A stretch of DNA of 64,000 bases from Acholeplasmataceae bacterium (GTDB lineage: Bacteria > Bacillota_I > Bacilli_A > Acholeplasmatales > Acholeplasmataceae). Both the position numbers and the translations under genes were made by a program. Below the pieces are notes generated by a model that had not been told where the DNA came from, searched no databases, and saw nothing but the letters and a program-made list of their open reading frames with translations. Position 1 is the stretch's first letter. Each line of letters begins with the position of its first letter. Positions 10,303 to 17,606 of this stretch are shown piece after piece. The stretch covers positions 1 to 64,000 of the forward strand of contig JAUVXD010000004.1 of assembly GCA_030603805.1 (NCBI GenBank), read 5' to 3'.

Positions 10303-10629
10303 ATGTTACATTTCGCAGTTAATTATGACGAACTTGTCAAAGACTTTAAAAAACGTGTAATTATTGAAGGGACACCTATTTTGGTGACACTACTAGCAGA
10401 TAAAGTTTATGCAATTCAAGATAAATGCACACATATGGGTGCATCCTTATCGAAAGGGACATTTAATGATCATAAGGTACAATGTCGATTGCATGGTGCA
10501 GTTTTTGATTTAAATACTGGAGAAGTTCAAACAAAACCTCACATTTCATTCATCAAGATGCCTGCTAAAAAAGCAAAAGTTTTTCAAACAGTTATTCAAG
10601 ATGAAAAAGTTTATATTGATATAAAATAA
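10303..10629 (+). CDS. Rieske [2Fe-2S] ferredoxin-like protein
   Basis: A soluble 108-residue Rieske protein. The two cluster-binding boxes are C42-T-H44 (CTHMGASL) and C61-x2-H64 (CRLHGAVF), separated by 16 residues as in NirD/BphA3-type ferredoxins. No membrane anchor or signal is visible. It follows glpK by 58 bases, with AAAGGAGG before the ATG and a TATAAT at 10274-10279, so it may have its own promoter. A role as electron carrier for the flavoproteins upstream is possible but is only inferred from position. Confidence 0.88.
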   Translation: MLHFAVNYDELVKDFKKRVIIEGTPILVTLLADKVYAIQDKCTHMGASLSKGTFNDHKVQCRLHGAVFDLNTGEVQTKPHISFIKMPAKKAKVFQTVIQDEKVYIDIK

Positions 10630-10650
10630 AAACACCTCGCGGTGTTTTTT
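10628..10650. terminator. Bidirectional terminator
   Basis: AAAAACACC (10628-10636), loop TCGC, GGTGTTTTT (10641-10649), with a T-run. It overlaps the stop codon regions of the convergent Rieske and hydrolase genes. Confidence 0.9.
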
Positions 10651-11651
10651 TATTGACTACTTAAGAACGAAATCAAATCAATAAGAGTTCGCATCGGATC
10701 TTCTTCCATGGGAACATGTCCCAATCCAGTATAGATGATGATGTTTTCATCAGGTAGATTGAGCTGTTCTTTGAAAAGTTGTGCAACTGAAACTAAAATC
10801 CAAGAATCTTCTTCTCCCCACATAATAAGAACTGGTATGGATTCTTCTTGAAGTCGATTTAAAATTAACAATTGCTGATCTAGTTCCATGGTTTCTTGGG
10901 TATTTGTTAAGATGGCGAGTCGATTGCCTTGCTTTCTTAAAAGTTCATAATATCTCATTAATGTTTCTTGATCCAATGATGATTCACTACCATAGACACC
11001 TTGTAAGATCCATTTAAGTAAAAATTTGGGTGTCATCTGACTGGCGATATTACTGATGAATGGGTGTGTCAAAAAACTTAATCTATCAGGTCTTCCACTT
11101 TGACTGTTTGGAAAAATCGCATCGATAAGAATAACTCCACGAACTTGAAACAAATCTCCATGATATAGACCTGCAAACATCCAACTTACACCACCACCCA
11201 TGGAGTTGCCACCAATAAAGATTTCTTGAATCTCAAGAAAATCAAGTAGGTTTTTAACAACAGCTGCTGATCTTCTTATGGACGCAACTCGATCTGTAAA
11301 CCCTGAACTTAACCCGTGGTAAGGAAGATCAATTAAAAGAATTCGATACCCTAATGCTTCAAGTTCATATGCCCAAGGAAGAAAAGTATGTGACGATGAA
11401 AACGCACCATGTAGCAAGACAATCACAGGATCATTTTCGTTTCCGATATCGATATAATGGATATTAATTTCTAAATCTTGATTATCTAAATCTTGAATAA
11501 CTGCAGTGTAATAATGAGAAAACTCGGTGAAATATTTATCTTCAAGTTGTTTTAAAGATAAATCAGGACGATAAAAAACAACCAGTAATATAAGGATAAG
11601 TATGGATAAAATGATCAGCGTAAGTTTAGTAATTTTAAACAAAATGCGCAT
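10650..11651 (-). CDS. Membrane-anchored alpha/beta hydrolase
   Basis: A 333-residue protein with one N-terminal hydrophobic helix (about residues 7-27) and an alpha/beta-hydrolase domain probably facing outside. VILLHGAFSSSH gives the oxyanion-hole HG and GGNSMGGGVSW the nucleophile elbow. WGEEDSW holds the acidic residue and GLGHVPMEEDP the catalytic His. The natural ester or amide substrate cannot be told. The ATG at 11651 has AGAGGAAAA upstream. It lies 13 bases downstream of the nitroreductase gene and is probably co-transcribed with it. Confidence 0.85.
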   Translation of the reverse strand: MRILFKITKLTLIILSILILILLVVFYRPDLSLKQLEDKYFTEFSHYYTAVIQDLDNQDLEINIHYIDIGNENDPVIVLLHGAFSSSHTFLPWAYELEALGYRILLIDLPYHGLSSGFTDRVASIRRSAAVVKNLLDFLEIQEIFIGGNSMGGGVSWMFAGLYHGDLFQVRGVILIDAIFPNSQSGRPDRLSFLTHPFISNIASQMTPKFLLKWILQGVYGSESSLDQETLMRYYELLRKQGNRLAILTNTQETMELDQQLLILNRLQEESIPVLIMWGEEDSWILVSVAQLFKEQLNLPDENIIIYTGLGHVPMEEDPMRTLIDLISFLSSQ

Positions 11652-11664
11652 ATATTTTCCTCTT

Positions 11665-12219
11665 TTAAAGGTCATTTGAACGATAAATGCTTGTTTTTGA
11701 ACGCGCTTGTTTTCTTGTTTTTGGATTCAATTTGACCAATGGATATCCAATCATAATCATACCTGTCACAATCTCATCAGTGGATAATCGTAGCGTTGTC
11801 TTAAACAGATCATCGTCAATATAATTGGGAGTTTTCCAAAAACTCGATATTCCATATGAAGTTAACAGTAGCAAAAAATTTTGAGTTAATGCTCCCATTG
11901 CCAGCAAGTCTTCTTTTTCATCGCGAATATTTGGCTCTTTTTTCATAACCATAACTAAGATAATTGGTGCAATAAAAAGCTTGTTTAGTAAAGTTTGAGT
12001 AGATTCTCTATCTTCTTTTGGTATACTTTCTAGATAGTCTTTTAGAAACTGTATTTTCCCTAAACTGTCTAAAATGATGAATCTCCAAGGTTCTCTCATC
12101 TTGTGATTTGGGGCGTAAACTGCAGATTCTAAAAGTTGAATGAGAAATTCTACATCCACTTCTTTTTCATTAAATTTTGCATGACTAACACGCTTTATCA
12201 TGATATCTTCAAGTTTCAC
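11665..12219 (-). CDS. Nitroreductase family protein
   Basis: A 184-residue FMN-dependent nitroreductase-fold protein of the short YdjA/YfhC-like group. Family signs are the N-terminal RVSHAKF (usual R-S-x-R phosphate-binding strand), the AVYAPNHKMREPWRF segment, and the SSFWKTPNY and GMIMIGYP motifs near the C-terminus. It would reduce nitro compounds or quinone-like electrophiles with NAD(P)H. It starts with GTG at 12219 behind GAGGTGAT. It is not part of the quinone-resistance set at 36-38 kb, although Bacillus mhq operons do include a nitroreductase. Confidence 0.85.
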   Translation of the reverse strand: MKLEDIMIKRVSHAKFNEKEVDVEFLIQLLESAVYAPNHKMREPWRFIILDSLGKIQFLKDYLESIPKEDRESTQTLLNKLFIAPIILVMVMKKEPNIRDEKEDLLAMGALTQNFLLLLTSYGISSFWKTPNYIDDDLFKTTLRLSTDEIVTGMIMIGYPLVKLNPKTRKQARSKTSIYRSNDL

Positions 12220-12287
12220 TTAAATCACCTCAATACCATCATACACCTTGAAACGTACGTATTCAAAAAAATTGAACTCTTTCAGCA

Positions 12288-12320
12288 AAAAAGAGTAGAA
12301 GGATGAGACGAACCTTCTAC
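12288..12320 (-). terminator. Terminator after the small membrane protein gene
   Basis: GTAGAAGG (12295-12302) pairs with CCTTCTAC (12313-12320). Read on the minus strand it is followed by TCTTTTTT. Confidence 0.85.
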
Positions 12321-12349
12321 CCATAGGGAAAATTAAAAAACTTTATATG

Positions 12350-12769
12350 TTATATAATCTTTTTAGGATGTAGTGCTTTTCCATTATTTTCAGATAAGAT
12401 CTTATCCCGAACCAAGTCTAGTGCAGCTGTGATGAACATAAAACCAAGTGCCATAAGAATTGCATTTTGAAGTTGAAATCCTAAAAAGGCATAGAGTGCA
12501 AAAAGCACAGCTGTTACATAGTAAATTTGATGAATGACCTTGGATGTTTTGGGTTTGACTTCTTTGAGTTTTAAATACCCATCTTGTTGCAACATAGCAA
12601 CAAAGACAATGAAAAGTATGTATCCAATAATCCCACCGTAAGTCAGTAATAAAGATGAGTTCAAACTGGTTTCATGGTTAGGAATGATCCATTGAATCAT
12701 GGAATCTCCCAAAAGATAGATGGTGATAAAAACACCAATGATGAATGTAAATTTAAGAATGTCTTTCAT
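12350..12769 (-). CDS. Unknown small membrane protein, four helices
   Basis: I do not recognise this 139-residue protein. Hydrophobic segments lie at about residues 5-25, 42-63, 84-101 and 104-122. A basic linker, DGYLKLKEVKPKTSKV, joins helices two and three. AAGGGATATG precedes the ATG. It forms its own transcription unit with a clear terminator. There is no motif that suggests transport or enzymatic activity. Confidence 0.7.
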   Translation of the reverse strand: MKDILKFTFIIGVFITIYLLGDSMIQWIIPNHETSLNSSLLLTYGGIIGYILFIVFVAMLQQDGYLKLKEVKPKTSKVIHQIYYVTAVLFALYAFLGFQLQNAILMALGFMFITAALDLVRDKILSENNGKALHPKKII

Positions 12770-13082
12770 ACATAATCATATCCCTTCAGATGCATAAAAA
12801 TTTTTGTTTTTATGATTTAACATATGATACAACATGATCTATACATAAAGTCATTTGTATTTGGTGATTAGGCGGTCACCAAAAAATGGCTGTTTTTGTA
12901 TACGTTTTTCTTCATTCACTTATGTCATCCTAGGCATGATGATACAAGTGATTAAATTTTACGGAAATCTTTATCAATCGTTTCTTTTCTGAAAGATTTT
13001 TAAAGTATGTTGCATTTTTTACAACATGAACTACAACTCAGTTATGTTATAATTGTCTTGTGAGAATTTCTTAGAAAATCGA
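12770..13082. other. Intergenic region of 313 bases
   Basis: No gene-like open frame was seen. It holds the upstream sequence of the minus-strand membrane protein gene, including an AT-rich inverted repeat CATAAAAA/TTTTTATG at 12793-12814. Near its right end are a 6-bp hairpin ATGTTG/CAACAT at 13007-13027 and a rightward TGTTATAAT. No clear terminator with T-run follows the peptide-repeat gene. Confidence 0.6.
13045..13053 (+). promoter_or_regulatory. Candidate extended -10 element pointing into the peptide-repeat gene (antisense)
   Basis: TGTTATAAT is a perfect extended -10 (TG-n-TATAAT). It is 30 bases outside the 3' end of the minus-strand peptide gene and points rightward. A transcript would run antisense through the peptide array and toward the regulator gene at 13521. 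No good -35 is seen, and the sequence may be fortuitous in AT-rich DNA. Confidence 0.35.
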
Positions 13083-13418
13083 CTAAATTCTAACCCAGTC
13101 TGGTTCTCCGCAGTTGTCAAAATCTATACGAACCCAGTCTGGTTCTCCGCAGTTGTCAAAATCTAAACGAACCCAATCTGGTTCTCCACAATTGTCAAAA
13201 TCTAAACGAACCCAATCTGGTTCTCCGCAATTGTCAAAATCTAAACGAACCCAATCTGGTTCTCCGCAATTGTCAAAATCTAAACGAACCCAGTCTGGTT
13301 CTCCGCAGTTGTCAAAATCCAAAGTAACTTGTGAATCTGAAGCTGCAACATAATCAAAACTAGCTAATCCGAATAAACCTACGAGTAATACTGCTAAAAC
13401 GACTAAATATTTTTTCAT
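13083..13418 (-). CDS. Secreted tandem-repeat peptide precursor (candidate pheromone)
   Basis: A 111-residue protein with a Sec signal peptide (about residues 1-26, MKKYLVVLAVLL start, cleavage near VAA-S), a six-residue spacer SDSQVT, and six back-to-back copies of LDFDNCGEPDWVR. The last copy starts with Ile and the protein ends in a lone Ile. Repeat copies differ in DNA almost only at silent positions, so the peptide is under selection. Arg before each hydrophobic first residue would allow trypsin-like release. AAAGGGAGG precedes the ATG. A divergent HTH regulator is 100 bases away. A multi-copy signalling peptide is my favoured reading; a repeat-built surface protein or multi-core RiPP is less likely, since no modifying enzyme is nearby. 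Confidence 0.85.
   Translation of the reverse strand: MKKYLVVLAVLLVGLFGLASFDYVAASDSQVTLDFDNCGEPDWVRLDFDNCGEPDWVRLDFDNCGEPDWVRLDFDNCGEPDWVRLDFDNCGEPDWVRIDFDNCGEPDWVRI
13089..13322 (-). repeat. Six tandem 39-bp coding repeats
   Basis: Six contiguous in-frame units of 39 bp encode the 13-residue peptide. Units differ at third positions (AAC/AAT Asn, TGC/TGT Cys, GAC/GAT Asp, GGA kept). The only amino-acid change is Leu to Ile in the last unit. There are no spacers, so it is not a CRISPR array. Confidence 0.95.
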
Positions 13419-13436
13419 GGCGATGCCTCCCTTTTA

Positions 13437-13458
13437 CCTAATTGTATTATCAATTAGG
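13437..13458. promoter_or_regulatory. Perfect dyad between peptide gene and regulator gene (candidate operator)
   Basis: CCTAATTG (13437-13444) and CAATTAGG (13451-13458) are exact inverted repeats separated by TATTAT. The dyad lies immediately upstream of the peptide gene ribosome site and covers its probable -10. This is where a divergent HTH regulator would be expected to bind. Confidence 0.7.
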
Positions 13459-13468
13459 ATAAAAAAAC

Positions 13469-13484
13469 AGGGCGTATATGTCCT
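13469..13484. promoter_or_regulatory. Imperfect dyad in the same divergent region
   Basis: AGGGCGTATATGTCCT is a 16-bp near-palindrome, with 12 of 16 positions symmetric, between the perfect dyad and the regulator start. It may be a second binding site or part of the regulator promoter. Confidence 0.4.
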
Positions 13485-13520
13485 ATTCGTACATAAAATC
13501 ACAAGAAATGAGGTGAAAAA

Positions 13521-14462
13521 GTGAAATCTCAAGAACTTTGCATGTATTTAGAGCGTCTACGCTCTGCTAGAAACCTCTCTCAAGAAAGCTTCACAAATAA
13601 CGTTGTTTCACTTCGTCAATATCGACGTTACCTCAATGGTGAGTCTGAAATTCCATTTCAAGTCGTCGATATGCTCACTGAAAAACTTGGTGTTCAAACA
13701 ATCAATTTACTTCGAGAAATTGAAGCTGCAAGAATTGAAGAACAAAAAGATGTTGATAATTTTTATAACGATGTCGTGAATTATGCGAACTCAGATATAC
13801 TCTCAAAAATTGTACAATGGGAGAAAAAAGAGTTTGTAGATCCTCAAAATAAACTTTTCTATGAATACAGTTTGAATTTATTCAACGTGTTCAGTCAAAA
13901 AATGACTAAAGAGGATGCCATTATCCGAAATAAAACTCTCATCGATTATCCGAAAATCTTAAAGCGCTCAATTTTAACCAGTGTTGAAATGCTTGTTTTA
14001 AGTTCCATCATGGACCCGATTGATAACGAGAAAGAATCAAGAAATATTTCCGAAAAGCTTAGAGCATATTTGCTTGATAACTCGTCAATGATGACAACAG
14101 GCAGTACGATGGCATTCAATTTGATGCTCCATAGACTTGCTGTCTATTCTGGTAAGAATAAAAACTATCCCGATGTCATTAAGTATTGTCAATTAGGTAT
14201 TGAAAGCAATACAAGTCAAAGATTATATCATTTGATGGACTACTTCCACTATTTCAGTGCACTTGCATACTTTCGTATGGGTGATTTCGCAAACTATCAT
14301 GAACACTTAGTGAAATGCTTCCACATTTTATCATTTGAAGGTAATGAAAAAAAGATTGAAAAATTCACAAAGTTTATCAACGATGACTTTAATATCCATT
14401 TTCAGGATTTTGTCATCAATTATTATGCGAACAAAAAAGAAACAGTAGAGAGCGATTCATAA
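13521..14462 (+). CDS. HTH regulator with helical TPR-like C-terminus (RRNPP-like candidate)
   Basis: A 313-residue protein. Residues about 8-58 fit an XRE-type helix-turn-helix (LRSARNLSQESFTNN, then VVSLRQYRRYLNGESEIP and a closing LGV). The remaining 250 residues are all helix-forming. Helix pairs such as LMDYFHYFSALAYFRMGDF and the following NYHEHLVKCFHIL resemble TPR units. Size and layout match Rgg/PlcR/ComR-type receptors, which bind imported signalling peptides. The start is GTG at 13521 behind GAGGTG. It is divergent from the peptide-repeat gene, with a dyad between them. The assignment to RRNPP is inference; a peptide-independent XRE regulator remains possible. Confidence 0.8.
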   Translation: MKSQELCMYLERLRSARNLSQESFTNNVVSLRQYRRYLNGESEIPFQVVDMLTEKLGVQTINLLREIEAARIEEQKDVDNFYNDVVNYANSDILSKIVQWEKKEFVDPQNKLFYEYSLNLFNVFSQKMTKEDAIIRNKTLIDYPKILKRSILTSVEMLVLSSIMDPIDNEKESRNISEKLRAYLLDNSSMMTTGSTMAFNLMLHRLAVYSGKNKNYPDVIKYCQLGIESNTSQRLYHLMDYFHYFSALAYFRMGDFANYHEHLVKCFHILSFEGNEKKIEKFTKFINDDFNIHFQDFVINYYANKKETVESDS

Positions 14463-14476
14463 GAATCACTCTTTTT
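14449..14476 (+). terminator. Terminator of the HTH regulator gene
   Basis: AGAG-C-GATTC (14449-14458) pairs with GAATC-A-CTCT (14463-14472) with one mismatch and is followed by TTTTT. The stop codon lies in the loop. Confidence 0.8.
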
Positions 14477-14528
14477 ATTTCAAGCAAATAGAACCGTGCT
14501 ATAATAATTTCGAGGAGTTGAACTTGAT

Positions 14529-15704
14529 ATGTTGCCATGTAAGATTTATCTTAAGCCAAAAGAAGAAATGAGAATAAACCAAGGACACCCTTGGGTGTTT
14601 AACAACGAAATTGATCGTATTGAAGGCACAATAAAAAGTGGAGAAATCGCCTATGTTTACAGTTCTAAGGCAGAGTTTTTAGGCAAAGGTTTCCTAAATA
14701 CCGCCTCAAAAATATTTGTTAGAATTTTATCCAGAGATGAAAAAGAAATCATAGATCAAGCCTTTTTTCATCATCTCATTTATCAAGCAAACCAATCGAG
14801 ATTGGATATGGGCTACTCCAATAGTTACCGTGTATTTTTCGGTGAGTCCGATGGGATTCCAGGGTTAATCATCGATAAATACGCAGATTACCTATCGATT
14901 CAGATCCTTTCGTTAGGTATCGATATGAGAAAGAACATGTTTGTCGATATTTTAAAAAGCATTTTTAATCCCAAAGGTATCTATGAACGCAGTGATGTTC
15001 CAGTTAGAAAAAAAGAAGGACTTGACCTTTTTAAAGGTACACTCTATGGCGTAGTTCCCGAAAAAATTCTGATTAAAGAAAATAAACTTGTCATGGAAGT
15101 TGATATTATCAATGGTCAGAAAACTGGTTCATTTTTAGATCAACAGGATAATCATGATGCTGTTAAACCTTATGTTAAACATCATACAGTACTCGATTGC
15201 TTCTCACATATTGGTGGATTTGGACTCCATGCTGCTTATCATGGTGCAAGCCAAGTGACCTGTTTAGATATTTCAGAAACAGCTGTTAAGCAAATCGAAA
15301 AAAATGCAAAACTGAATCATCTTGAATCAGTACAAGCCATTCAAGCTGATGTTTTTGAACAATTAAGACTCTACCAAAAAAACCAAAAGATGTTTGATGT
15401 GATTATACTGGATCCACCTGCTTTTGCTAAGAAAAATGAAGATTTGAAAAAAGCATATCAAGGCTATAAAGACATCAATTTACAAGCTTTAAAATTGATA
15501 AAATCTAATGGCTACCTCATTACTTGTTCTTGCTCACATTACATGTCTCCTTCACTTTTTTTAGAGATGCTGATGGATGCTTCCAATGATGCAAAAAAAA
15601 TTACACAGATGGTTGAATTTAGAATACAAAGCAAGGATCATCCAGCACTTCTAGGCTCTGATGAATCGTTATATTTAAAGTGTGTTGTTCTTAAAGTTAA
15701 ATAA
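14529..15704 (+). CDS. RlmI-like class I SAM-dependent rRNA methyltransferase
   Basis: A 391-residue protein: N-terminal PUA domain (about 1-80, starting IYLKPKEEMRINQGHPWVF), then a Rossmann methyltransferase domain. VLDCFSHIGGFGLHAA binds SAM, and DVIILDPPAFAKK and LITCSCSHYM carry the catalytic motif pair typical of RlmI/RlmL-type 23S rRNA cytosine-5 methyltransferases. The order and length match RlmI. A TATAAT at 14500-14505 suggests its own promoter after the upstream terminator. The exact target nucleotide cannot be judged. Confidence 0.9.
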   Translation: MLPCKIYLKPKEEMRINQGHPWVFNNEIDRIEGTIKSGEIAYVYSSKAEFLGKGFLNTASKIFVRILSRDEKEIIDQAFFHHLIYQANQSRLDMGYSNSYRVFFGESDGIPGLIIDKYADYLSIQILSLGIDMRKNMFVDILKSIFNPKGIYERSDVPVRKKEGLDLFKGTLYGVVPEKILIKENKLVMEVDIINGQKTGSFLDQQDNHDAVKPYVKHHTVLDCFSHIGGFGLHAAYHGASQVTCLDISETAVKQIEKNAKLNHLESVQAIQADVFEQLRLYQKNQKMFDVIILDPPAFAKKNEDLKKAYQGYKDINLQALKLIKSNGYLITCSCSHYMSPSLFLEMLMDASNDAKKITQMVEFRIQSKDHPALLGSDESLYLKCVVLKVK

Positions 15705-15774
15705 AAATGTAAATCTTTATAAATAGCCTCACTATGCGATTTAAACTATATTGATAAAGAGCACTTATCTATAA

Positions 15775-15808
15775 CAAAAAAACAAGTCGTTTGGACTTGT
15801 TTGTTTTT
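15775..15808. terminator. Bidirectional terminator
   Basis: AACAAGTC (15781-15788) and GACTTGTT (15794-15801) are flanked by AAAAAA on the left and TTTTTTT on the right. It serves the methyltransferase gene and the convergent acetyltransferase gene. Confidence 0.9.
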
Positions 15809-16336
15809 TTATAATCGTTTTCCAAACTCAAGTCTAACCTCTTTTTGATCGATATCCTGGTTGGTATAACACATGGTATCTAAACCAATAAAATGCAATC
15901 CTTGCTTCATGTAAAAGTTGATTGCTGGATCGTTACATGATTGTGTTTCTAGTACAATTGCACGTGCATTTTTCTTTGTTGCAACTTCTTCTGCGTATTT
16001 AAACAAAGCTGTGCCATACCCCATTTTTCGATATCTTGGGTCAACCAAAAAGTTGTATATTCTGTATCTGTTATTCCATGATTCAAGTGAACATTCTATC
16101 ACTGCAATAAGCTTTTTTTTATCAAAAATACCATAGACATCTGGTGCTTCGATGTAATCTTCAAAAAGTTTGTCTACAAACTTCTTTTCCATCTTCTTTC
16201 TAAGCTTCTTCTTTTTCAGTGTGATGGTAATTGCCTTCTTTTTTTTAATCACAACATCATAGTAAAACTTAGTGATATACTTGTATTCAAGTTCATAGCC
16301 TTTATATTCATTTTTACTCAGTTCGATAATTTTCAT
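15809..16336 (-). CDS. GNAT-family N-acetyltransferase
   Basis: A 175-residue GNAT protein. The acetyl-CoA motif is VDPRYRKMGYGTALFKYAEEVA and the later strand YMKQGLHFIGLDTMCY is typical of the fold. A lysine-rich stretch (about residues 35-50) is unusual and could contact nucleic acid or acidic substrates. The ATG at 16336 has GGAGAG upstream; a GTG at 16348 has none. Substrate unknown. It is monocistronic. Confidence 0.87.
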   Translation of the reverse strand: MKIIELSKNEYKGYELEYKYITKFYYDVVIKKKKAITITLKKKKLRKKMEKKFVDKLFEDYIEAPDVYGIFDKKKLIAVIECSLESWNNRYRIYNFLVDPRYRKMGYGTALFKYAEEVATKKNARAIVLETQSCNDPAINFYMKQGLHFIGLDTMCYTNQDIDQKEVRLEFGKRL

Positions 16337-16530
16337 AAGTCTCTCCACAAAAAATTTCTATTTCTATTAAAACATATTATCATCTAAAATGGAAGTTTAG
16401 TAAAATCAAGTTTAAGTCATAGATATAATTCATAGGTTATATCATTTTCCATTGTTAATAATATGTATGATATAGAAAGGACACCTCAAGTAAAAACAAG
16501 TAAAAATATTCATTTTTTTTACTAAAACTA

Positions 16531-16559
16531 TTTAAAAACGCTTTCTTTTTTGTTAGAAT
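16531..16559 (+). promoter_or_regulatory. Promoter with LacI-family operator in its spacer
   Basis: TTTAAA (16531-16536), 17 bases, TAGAAT (16554-16559) form a plausible promoter for the galactan operon. TTAAAAACGCTTTCT at 16532-16546 matches the LacI/CcpA-family cre-type consensus at 14 of 15 positions and fills the spacer. Repression by the LacI-type product of the next gene, or by CcpA, is likely. Which of them binds cannot be told from sequence. Confidence 0.6.
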
Positions 16560-16578
16560 ATAGAAAAGAGGTGAAAAC

Positions 16579-17601
16579 ATGGCTACCATTACAGAGATTG
16601 CTCAAAAAGCTAACGTTTCAATTGCCACTGTTTCAAGAGTTCTAAACTATGATAAAAGCTTATCGATATCAGAAGAGAAAAGAAAACTTATCTTAGAAAC
16701 TGCTGAAAATTTAGATTATCAGCCCCCAAAAAGAAAAAAGAACAATTTAAAACGTCCTTTATCCATTGGTTTGATTCATTGGTACACCATGCAACAAGAA
16801 CTAGATGATACTTACTACTTATCTATTCGTCTTGGTATTGAACGGACATGCTATGAAAAACAAATAGATTTAGTGAAAATTTTTAAAACAAATGATCATT
16901 ATGAACTTGATAATCTCAAGCCTCTAGATGGCGTCATAGCTGTTGGTAAATTTTCTGATGAAGAAATCAAACAATTTGAAGTAAAATTTCCAATTGTGAT
17001 TTTTGTCGATTCTTCTCCCGAAGAGGCAAAGTTTGATAGTGTCGTCATCGATTTTGAATCATCAATGATCAAAGCGATTGATTACATTCTAAATTTGGGT
17101 CATCAAAGAATTGGATACATCGGTGGTAGAGAATACATCGGCAAAAACTTAAAAGCATTAGGTGAACGTAGAGAAATCGTCTTCAAAGAATACTTAACCC
17201 AAAAAGGATTATTTAATCCAAGAAATGTTTTCGTTGGTTCATTCACCATCGAAAGTGGTTATGCTTTAATGAAACAAGCGATTGAACAAAATCATTTGCC
17301 TACGGCATTTATTATCGCAAGTGATGGCATGGCTATTGGATTAATGAAAGCTGCTTATGAGGCTGGTATTAGAATCCCTAAAGATCTTTCGATTATTGGA
17401 TTTAATGACATTACACAAAGTCAATATACAATTCCACCTTTAACAACGGTTAAAGTTTATAAAGAGTTTATGGGACAAACATCTGTAGAACTTTTACTAG
17501 AAAGAGTTCAAGGACAGCGCACTATTGCTAAAAAGATTACCATACCCACTGAACTCGTGATTAGAGAATCCTGTATCAGTATCCATGTGAAGGGAGAATA
17601 G
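16579..17601 (+). CDS. LacI-family transcriptional regulator of the galactan operon
   Basis: A 340-residue LacI/GalR regulator. The N-terminal HTH (TITEIAQKANVSIATVSRVLN) and hinge are followed by a periplasmic-binding-protein-like effector domain with DSVVIDFESSM, GHQRIGYIGG, AFIIASDGMAIG and LSIIGFNDI. It resembles EbgR/GanR-type sensors of beta-galactosides. First gene of the operon, directly downstream of a LacI-type operator, so autoregulation with induction by galactobiose or a similar sugar is the simplest model. Five bases separate it from the endogalactanase gene. Confidence 0.9.
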   Translation: MATITEIAQKANVSIATVSRVLNYDKSLSISEEKRKLILETAENLDYQPPKRKKNNLKRPLSIGLIHWYTMQQELDDTYYLSIRLGIERTCYEKQIDLVKIFKTNDHYELDNLKPLDGVIAVGKFSDEEIKQFEVKFPIVIFVDSSPEEAKFDSVVIDFESSMIKAIDYILNLGHQRIGYIGGREYIGKNLKALGERREIVFKEYLTQKGLFNPRNVFVGSFTIESGYALMKQAIEQNHLPTAFIIASDGMAIGLMKAAYEAGIRIPKDLSIIGFNDITQSQYTIPPLTTVKVYKEFMGQTSVELLLERVQGQRTIAKKITIPTELVIRESCISIHVKGE

Positions 17602-17606
17602 CACAT

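Noticed and set aside
11665-12219. Nitroreductase as the missing MhqN of the quinone-resistance operon
   Set aside because: It is 24 kb away, in a different transcription unit, and has no TTCGAATTCGAA-like site upstream.
12885-12945. Short hairpins GGTGA/TCACC and a CCTAGG-centred near-palindrome
   Set aside because: Arms are only five bases or imperfect, with no adjoining T-run, promoter or gene start; no RNA gene signature.
13089-13322. CRISPR-like array
   Set aside because: The 39-bp units are directly contiguous with no spacers and are in frame with a secreted protein; no cas genes are nearby.
13114-13353. Plus-strand open frame through the repeat array (repeating SKSKRTQSGSPQL)
   Set aside because: It lacks a ribosome site and a signal peptide, whereas the minus-strand frame has both, plus a proper stop after the last repeat and mostly silent variation in its own frame.
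13083-13418. Multi-core RiPP precursor
   Set aside because: Tandem cores ending in Arg and containing Cys would fit, but no radical SAM enzyme, cyclodehydratase, lanthionine synthetase, graspetide ligase or peptidase-exporter is encoded beside it. The nitroreductase at 11.7 kb is of a general type. Kept only as an alternative.
16422-16523. Inverted repeats GATATAA/TTATATC and AGTAAAAA/TTTTTACT upstream of the LacI gene
   Set aside because: They are short, AT-only or nearly so, and have no T-run or clear promoter relation; expected by chance at this base composition.
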